Source: Desulfobacteraceae bacterium UBA5852 (GTDB taxonomy: Bacteria > Desulfobacterota > Desulfobacteria > Desulfobacterales > UBA5852). Taken from it: a stretch of DNA of 10,389 bases. The position numbers and the translations under genes are program-made. Positions 6,746 to 10,389 of this stretch are shown in pieces (the stretch's first letter is position 1; the number at the start of each line of letters is the position of its first letter). The stretch covers positions 4,519 to 14,907 of the forward strand of contig DJGG01000052.1 in the NCBI GenBank assembly GCA_002432195.1. Reading direction: 5' to 3'. A model generated the notes under the pieces. That model saw only the letters and a program-made list of their open reading frames with translations. It did no database searches and was not told the origin of the DNA.

Positions 6746-6812
6746 GTTTTTGCGCTTCGGCGGTCAGGCCGGCATACACGAACGACCCCTAACGTTGGCG
6801 GAGGCACGGAAC

Positions 6813-7073
6813 ATGGCCGAATTGGTGGTATTGCACAGCGGCAACCCCGGTTGAGTGGCGTGCCGGCAGGCTACAGGTGTAGCCCAGGACATGCAGGCGA
6901 AATTCGGCGCCCGGCTGAGCGTCAAAATCCACACGCTGGATTCGGAAGCGGCCAAGCCCTACGCGCTGCGGCTGAAGGGGTCCACCACGGTGTTTTTCGA
7001 CGACGAGTGGGTGCCCCTGGCCATCGCGATCGACAAGGCCCAGATGGAAGCCTTTTTATCCTCCAAAATATGA
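6813..7073 (+). CDS. Thioredoxin-fold selenoprotein with U-x-x-C motif (UGA at 6852)
   Basis: ATG 6813 has a strong ribosome site, GGAGG at 6800-6804, 8 nt upstream. The frame meets TGA at codon 14 (6852-6854), then continues to TGA 7071-7073. With the internal TGA read as selenocysteine the protein has 86 residues: a first beta strand AELVVLHSG, then NPG-U14-VAC17, a U-x-x-C redox motif at the start of a helix where thioredoxins and glutaredoxins have C-x-x-C. The second half, KGSTTVFFDDEWVPL, matches the strand that faces the active site, but the usual cis-proline position reads Ser-Thr-Thr (57-59). No signal peptide is seen, so it is probably cytoplasmic. A perfect SECIS-like hairpin lies 20 nt downstream. 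It was probably made to exchange electrons with the DsbD fusion encoded 15 bp later; that partnership is inference. Confidence 0.9.
6852..6888 (+). promoter_or_regulatory. Predicted bacterial SECIS element 2 (UGA plus hairpin)
   Basis: After UGA 6852-6854, GGCTAC (6869-6874) and GTAGCC (6879-6884) form a perfect 6-bp stem capped by AGGT (6875-6878). A CC/GG pair (6863-6864/6887-6888) can extend it. The loop starts after 20 nt and carries GGT. It is the cleanest SECIS in the window. Confidence 0.88.
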
Positions 7074-7088
7074 ACGGAGCCCGCTGAT

Positions 7089-8861
7089 TTGGACGTCCAG
7101 AAGAGAACCTCTTCCGGCCTGGCGCTTGCGGCCGTGCTGATGGCCGTCGTCTCGGTATGGTACACCGAGCGCCCTGTCGCACCCCCGCAGACCACTTGGG
7201 ACGCGGTGACCGCCGAAGCCAAGGCTGGTGGTTACGCCCTCATTGCCACCGAGGAGCTCGCCCGCCGCCATGGCAGGGCATCTTCGGATCTTCTGCTGGT
7301 GGACACCCGCCAGGAGTGGGAATACCGCACTGGGCATATCGCGGGCGCGGTCAATTTTCCCATGGAACCCACATGGTGGGCCCGCTGGCGCAAGGCCGGC
7401 GAACTGGAAGATCTTCTGGGGACGGACAAGGATCGCCTCCTGGTTTTCTACTGAGCGGGTTTGACCTGAGTCCGCAGCGACTCGGCGGCCCGGGTGGCCG
7501 TATCGCTTGGTTACCGCAACGTCTACCGCGACCCTTTCGGTTTTCCGAAATGGCAGGAACAGGGGTTGCCCATCGCCAGCAGCCCCGCGGGCCTGGTGGC
7601 GCCGATGCCGGCGGACCGGAACCCTTCGGGGGATGGCTCCCTTCAAGGGTGGGCCATGCTCTGGACGCTGCTCGGCATTTTCGCCGGCGGACTGGCGCTG
7701 AACCTGACGCCCTGCGTCTATCCCATGATTCCCATTACGGTTTCGTTTTTCGGGGGGCGGACAGGCCGGGATCAACCCGGCCAGATCAAACTGGTTTTCC
7801 ATGGCATCTGCTATCTGCTGGGGCTGGCCCTGACCAATTCGACGCTTGGCGTCGTGGCCGCGCTCACCGGAGGCTTGATGGGGGCCATGCTGCAAAACCC
7901 CATGGTCCTGACCTTGATTGCCGGCGTCCTGGTCCTGTTCGCCACCAGTCTTTTCGGGCTCTGGGAACTGCGCCTGCCGGGTTTTCTCGCCCAGGCCGCC
8001 GGCAAATCCTATTCCGGGTACTTCGGCAGCCTGTTCATGGGCCTCACCCTGGGGGTCGTGGCGGCTCCCTGCATCGGCCCTTTCGTCCTCGGGCTGCTTA
8101 CCTGGGTGGCCGGCATGGGCAACCCCTGGCTGGGCTTCCTGATTTTCTTTGTCCTCAGCCTGGGGCTGGGATCGCCCCTTTTCGCGTTGGCGCTTTTTTC
8201 CGGCCAACTGCAGCGTCTGCCGCGGGCCGGGGGCTGGATGATGTGGGTGCGCAAGGTGATGGGCTGGGTCCTGGTGGGCATGGCGGTCTATTTTATCCGG
8301 CCGGTGCTGCCCGAGACTTTGAAGATCGCGCTGCCGGTCGCCGTGGCCCTGGGCGCGGGCCTGCACCTGGGATGGTTGGATAAAAGCCCTGCCGCTTTCA
8401 AGATCTTTCCCTGGTTGAAAGCCGGCGTGGGCACTTTATGCCTGGTCCTGGCGGCCCTGTGGATCACCGCCTGGGCCATGCGTGGGCCGGGAATCGATTG
8501 GCGCACCTATTCGGAGCAAACGCTGCGGCAGGCGACCGACCAGGGCAAGCCGATCATCATCGACTTTTACGCCGACTGGTGCACCCCCTGCCGGGAGTTG
8601 GAGGAGGTGACGTTCCACCATGACGAGGTGGTCCGCCAGGCCACGGAGAACTTCGTCATGGTGAAAGTCGACGTCACCCGGGGCGGCGATCCGCTCCACG
8701 AAAGGCTGTTGCAAGAACATCGCATCCAGGGTGTTCCCACCATCGTGTTTCTGGATGCCCGCGGCGAGGAGCGCGCCGATCTGCGCCTGGTGGATTTTCT
8801 GCCGCCCGACGCCTTCCTGAGTCGCATGGCCGCAATTAAACCCGCCGGTTCAGCCCGGTGA
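7089..8861 (+). CDS. Selenocysteine rhodanese - DsbD core - thioredoxin fusion (UGA at 7452 and 7467)
   Basis: With two internal TGAs read as selenocysteine this is a 590-residue membrane protein. Residues 9-25 form a signal anchor. A rhodanese domain (about 46-160) shows LLVDTRQEWEYRTGHIAGAVNFP-type motifs and an active loop VFY-U122-AGLT-U127-VRSDSAAR, where homologs have Cys at the catalytic place and often a second Cys. The DsbD transmembrane core follows, with LTPC209VYP and AAPC328IGP as its redox cysteines, then a thioredoxin domain with WC498TPC501 and cis-Pro550 in GVPT. DsbD carries electrons from cytoplasmic thioredoxin across the inner membrane; here the rhodanese replaces the usual N-terminal alpha domain, so it should be the external acceptor. 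By DsbD comparison the C-terminal thioredoxin domain should also be external. The start is TTG 7089 with GGAG at 7076-7079; no ATG fits. Conventional reading splits this gene at 7454 and restarts at GTG 7494, inside the rhodanese domain. Confidence 0.92.
7452..7507 (+). promoter_or_regulatory. Predicted SECIS element 3, shared by two UGA codons
   Basis: UGA 7452-7454 and UGA 7467-7469 precede one hairpin: lower stem AGCGA/TCGCT (7476-7480/7503-7507), upper stem CGGCC/GGCCG (7486-7490/7496-7500) and loop CGGGT (7491-7495). The loop begins 21 nt after the second UGA and 36 nt after the first, both inside the usual bacterial range of roughly 16-37 nt. One element serving both codons is inferred, since no second good hairpin is visible. 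Confidence 0.75.
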
Positions 8862-8895
8862 CCGGTGCCACCCCACCCGAACCAAGGATGAGATC

Positions 8896-9216
8896 ATGCT
8901 CAAGGTCCGCTTTTTCCTGAACGAGCCCAACGGCAAGCCCTGAAAGCATTTCCAGCAGATGATGCCCAGGTTGGGCACCCGATACCCGGTGGAGTTCGAG
9001 ATCACCTCCAAGCCCAAGGCGGAGTACCAGACCGATGCGTACTTCGAGCTGGACCTGCCCGTGGCCCCGGCGGTCATGGTGGGCGAGGAGATCCTGGCGG
9101 AAGGCGGAGACGTTTCCGAGCACGACCTGGAGGCCTGTATCTGCCGGCACCTGGGGCGGCCGGCGCCCCCGGCGCCCAGGAAGGGAATTTTAAGCCGTCT
9201 CCGGGGGAAGTCCTGA
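8896..9216 (+). CDS. Thioredoxin-fold selenoprotein, single Sec (UGA at 8941)
   Basis: ATG 8896 has AAGGA at 8884-8888 seven nt upstream. The frame meets TGA at codon 16 (8941-8943) and continues to TGA 9214-9216. As a selenoprotein it has 106 residues: strand MLKVRFFLNEP, then NGKP-U16-KHFQQM at the start of a helix, a central EFEITSKPK strand, and DLPVAPAVMVGEEILAEGG, which looks like the cis-proline loop and following strand of the thioredoxin/glutaredoxin fold (P58). There is no partner Cys near U16; the other cysteines, C81 and C83, sit near the C-terminus as CIC and could resolve an oxidised selenol. The tail is Pro- and Arg-rich. No signal peptide is seen. It follows the fusion gene by 34 bp. 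I do not recognise a named family. A GGT-loop hairpin lies 25 nt after the TGA. Confidence 0.87.
8941..8977 (+). promoter_or_regulatory. Predicted bacterial SECIS element 4 (UGA plus hairpin)
   Basis: After UGA 8941-8943, TGCCCA (8963-8968) and TGGGCA (8972-8977) form a perfect 6-bp stem with the minimal loop GGT (8969-8971). The loop starts after 25 nt, slightly further than in elements 1-3 but within the bacterial range. Confidence 0.82.
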
Positions 9217-9241
9217 AACGCGGAGACCGAGGAGGGCAGCG

Positions 9242-9301
9242 ATGGGCAGGGAGCGCGTGTTTCTGAACGATCCCATTACTTGTTTATCCGCAGGCGGCTA
9301 A
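9242..9301 (+). pseudogene. Truncated remnant of a paralog of the preceding selenoprotein
   Basis: A very good ribosome site, GGAGGG (9231-9236), stands 5 nt before ATG 9242, yet the frame ends after 19 codons. The first 11 residues, MGRERVFLNDP, align without gaps to MLKVRFFLNEP of the gene at 8896 (6 identical, several similar). From 9279 the sequence becomes the repeat end CTTGTTTATCCGCAGGC, which supplies the last codons and the stop. The simplest reading is that a second copy of the selenoprotein gene was cut off by arrival of the repeat element or by a deletion next to it. It could instead be a leader peptide, which I consider less likely. Confidence 0.45.
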
Positions 9302-9303
9302 AG
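9279..9303. repeat. Solo end related to the foldback element
   Basis: CTTGTTTATCCGCAGGC (9279-9295) matches CTTGTTTATCCACAGGC at 6710-6726 in the right arm of the foldback element, with one difference. No matching left arm is found nearby, so only one end remains. It sits exactly where the open frame from 9242 breaks off. Confidence 0.5.
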
Positions 9304-9308
9304 TTTGA

Positions 9309-9337
9309 CGGAGCCTTCGGGTTAACGGACGGCTCCG
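9309..9337 (+). repeat. 7-bp GC-rich hairpin before the hydroxylase gene
   Basis: CGGAGCC (9309-9315) and GGCTCCG (9331-9337) pair around a 15-nt loop. No T-run follows. It may be a weak terminator of the selenoprotein operon or a leader structure of the gene at 9357. Confidence 0.35.
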
Positions 9338-9356
9338 GGGAAAGGACGGAAACCGT

Positions 9357-10172
9357 ATGGCGGAGGAATGGGTGATCCGGGCGGTGGGTTTCGCCGTGGT
9401 CTTTGCCGTGGTGGCGGCCTGGGAAGTCATGGCGCCCCGCCGGCGGCTGCAGACCTCCAAGGCCCGCCGCTGGGGGGCCAACCTGACCCTGGTGGCCCTC
9501 AATCCCCTTTCCGTGCGGCTGGTGTTCCCGCTGCTGCCGGTGGCGTTGGCGGCCACGGCCGGGGAGCAGGGGTGGGGGCTCCTCAACCGCCTGGAGATTC
9601 CCTTCGGATTGAAGCTCGCCGCCGGCGTGCTGGTGCTGGACCTCGCCGTATACCTCCAGCATGTGCTGCACCACGCCGTGCCGGCCCTCTGGCGCCTGCA
9701 CATGGTGCACCATGCGGACCTGGATTTCGACCTCACCACCGGGATCCGCTTCCACCCCATCGAAATCGTGATCTCCATGGTCGTGAAGCTGGGGGTCGTG
9801 GCCGCCCTCGGCCCGCCCGCCGCGGCGGTCCTGATTTTCGAGGTGGTCCTGAATGCCGCCTCCATGTTCAACCACGGCAACATCCGCCTGCCGGAGCGGG
9901 CCGACAGGGTCCTGCGCCGGCTGCTGGTCACCCCGGACATGCACCGCGTGCACCACTCCGTGCTCCTCCGGGAAACCAACAGCAATTACGGCTTCTGCCT
10001 TTCGTGGTGGGACCGTCTCTTCGGCACTTACAAAGACCAGCCGGAGCTGGGGCACACGGACATGGTCATCGGGCTGTCCCAGTTCCGGGACCCCCTCCGT
10101 CTGTCCCTGCCCCGCCTGCTGCTCCTGCCCTTCACGGGCGATCCCGGCCGGGTGCCCATCAACCGGCATTGA
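9357..10172 (+). CDS. Fatty acid hydroxylase / sterol desaturase family membrane protein
   Basis: This 271-residue protein belongs to the FA_hydroxylase superfamily, diiron membrane enzymes that hydroxylate or desaturate lipids. The histidine clusters are visible: QH102VLHH106, H115MVHH119, RFH133P, N172H173GN and H196RVHH200, followed by NYGFCLSWWDRLFGTY, which is characteristic of the family. Hydrophobic helices lie at about residues 8-24, 43-66 and 87-101, with further ones at 134-171. ATG 9357 has AAAGGA (9341-9346) about 10 nt upstream. It lies 55 bp after the truncated frame at 9242 on the same strand and may be read through from the selenoprotein operon, but nothing in its family ties it to selenium or thiol chemistry. 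As an oxygen-using enzyme family in a putative anaerobe it may act during oxygen exposure or use another oxidant. The lipid substrate is unknown. Confidence 0.9.
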   Translation: MAEEWVIRAVGFAVVFAVVAAWEVMAPRRRLQTSKARRWGANLTLVALNPLSVRLVFPLLPVALAATAGEQGWGLLNRLEIPFGLKLAAGVLVLDLAVYLQHVLHHAVPALWRLHMVHHADLDFDLTTGIRFHPIEIVISMVVKLGVVAALGPPAAAVLIFEVVLNAASMFNHGNIRLPERADRVLRRLLVTPDMHRVHHSVLLRETNSNYGFCLSWWDRLFGTYKDQPELGHTDMVIGLSQFRDPLRLSLPRLLLLPFTGDPGRVPINRH

Positions 10173-10200
10173 GCCGCCGCCGGCACGCAAATCTGCGCCC

Positions 10201-10229
10201 TTGACACGCCCCAGGGACTCCCGTAGATT
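10201..10229 (+). promoter_or_regulatory. Sigma70-type promoter
   Basis: TTGACA (10201-10206) matches the -35 consensus exactly and is followed, after the optimal 17 nt, by TAGATT (10224-10229), 4 of 6 to the -10 consensus. It would drive the partial gene from 10275. Confidence 0.65.
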
Positions 10230-10274
10230 CCGCTGCGCCCCGCCCGCCGGCTCCGGTGTTCGGGAGCGCCTCAA

Positions 10275-10389
10275 ATGGATTCTCCGGCATTTGCCGAGGT
10301 CCGCATGCCTTACCGCTTTTCCCTTTCCCGGTGCCTGGCCTTCTGGCGGGAGCTTTTCCGCCACACCCGCTTTGCCGAACCGTCCGTGG
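10275..10389 (+). CDS. Partial unidentified protein, cut by window end
   Basis: A frame opens at ATG 10275 and runs off the window after 38 codons. GGGAG (10262-10266) stands 8 nt upstream and a good promoter about 45 nt before the start. The visible residues (MDSPAFAEVRMPYRFSLSRC, then a Trp- and Phe-rich stretch) show no family I recognise. A second in-frame ATG at 10305 is an alternative start. The promoter and ribosome site are the main reasons to believe it is a real gene. Confidence 0.5.
   Translation, partial: MDSPAFAEVRMPYRFSLSRCLAFWRELFRHTRFAEPSV

Noticed and set aside
7071..7073. TGA between the U-x-x-C protein and the DsbD fusion as a further Sec codon, since both genes are in the same frame
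   Set aside because: No GGT-loop hairpin lies at the right distance, the upstream protein is complete at that point, and a GGAG ribosome site precedes TTG 7089. Kept as a stop.
7089..7454. Stand-alone 121-residue truncated rhodanese
   Set aside because: It would end exactly one residue before the catalytic position, and the rest of the rhodanese domain continues in the same frame after the TGA.
7056..8366. Long minus-strand open frame opposite the DsbD fusion
   Set aside because: It is a GC-bias shadow of the real gene: composition rich in Arg, Gly, Gln and His with no domain. The same applies to the long minus frames opposite 5672-6529 and 9276-10364.

Overview
The window has two parts with different base composition. 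Positions about 700-4750 are AT-rich. From about 4750 to the end the DNA is GC-rich with strongly GC-biased third codon positions. The host is most likely a Desulfobacterota-type (sulfate-reducer-like) anaerobe. That is an inference from the dense set of UGA-containing redox genes on the right, because no taxonomic marker gene is present.

Left part. Positions 1-480 hold no convincing gene. A sigma70-like promoter overlapped by an 18-bp perfect palindrome (481-498) precedes a three-gene unit: a GntR/FCD regulator (706-1368), a YtcJ-like metal-dependent amidohydrolase (1417-3042) and a sodium:solute symporter (3196-4698). A clear rho-independent terminator (4722-4759) closes it. It reads as a self-contained uptake-and-hydrolysis module for an unidentified amide-type substrate.

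Middle. Positions about 4760-5570 carry no convincing gene but many inverted repeats, including a 32-bp palindrome (5426-5457).

Right part. A promoter/operator (5575-5614) precedes a cysteine-free ArsR-family regulator (5677-6057). Four genes follow, and each is cut by in-frame TGA codons that are best read as selenocysteine (Sec, U). They are a small helical protein (6082-6543, U59), a thioredoxin-fold protein with a U-x-x-C motif (6813-7073, U14), a membrane fusion of periplasmic rhodanese, DsbD core and thioredoxin with two Sec in the rhodanese active loop (7089-8861, U122 and U127), and a second thioredoxin-fold protein (8896-9216, U16). Each TGA or TGA pair is followed by a hairpin whose apical loop contains GGT and lies 20-25 nt downstream (36 nt for the first TGA of the pair), as expected of bacterial SECIS elements. 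Conventional stop-codon annotation would fragment or lose all four genes. The likely job is a thiol/selenol relay: electrons from cytoplasmic thioredoxin pass through the DsbD core to a selenocysteine rhodanese outside the membrane, with small seleno-redox partners.

A foldback element with 13-bp flanking direct repeats (6573-6745) sits inside the operon. A related repeat end (9279-9295) truncates what looks like a decayed paralog of the last selenoprotein (9242-9301). A fatty acid hydroxylase/sterol desaturase family membrane protein (9357-10172) and the start of an unidentified gene (10275 onward), behind a good promoter, finish the window. No tRNA, rRNA, CRISPR array, transposase gene or selenocysteine machinery gene (selA/B/C/D) was seen.
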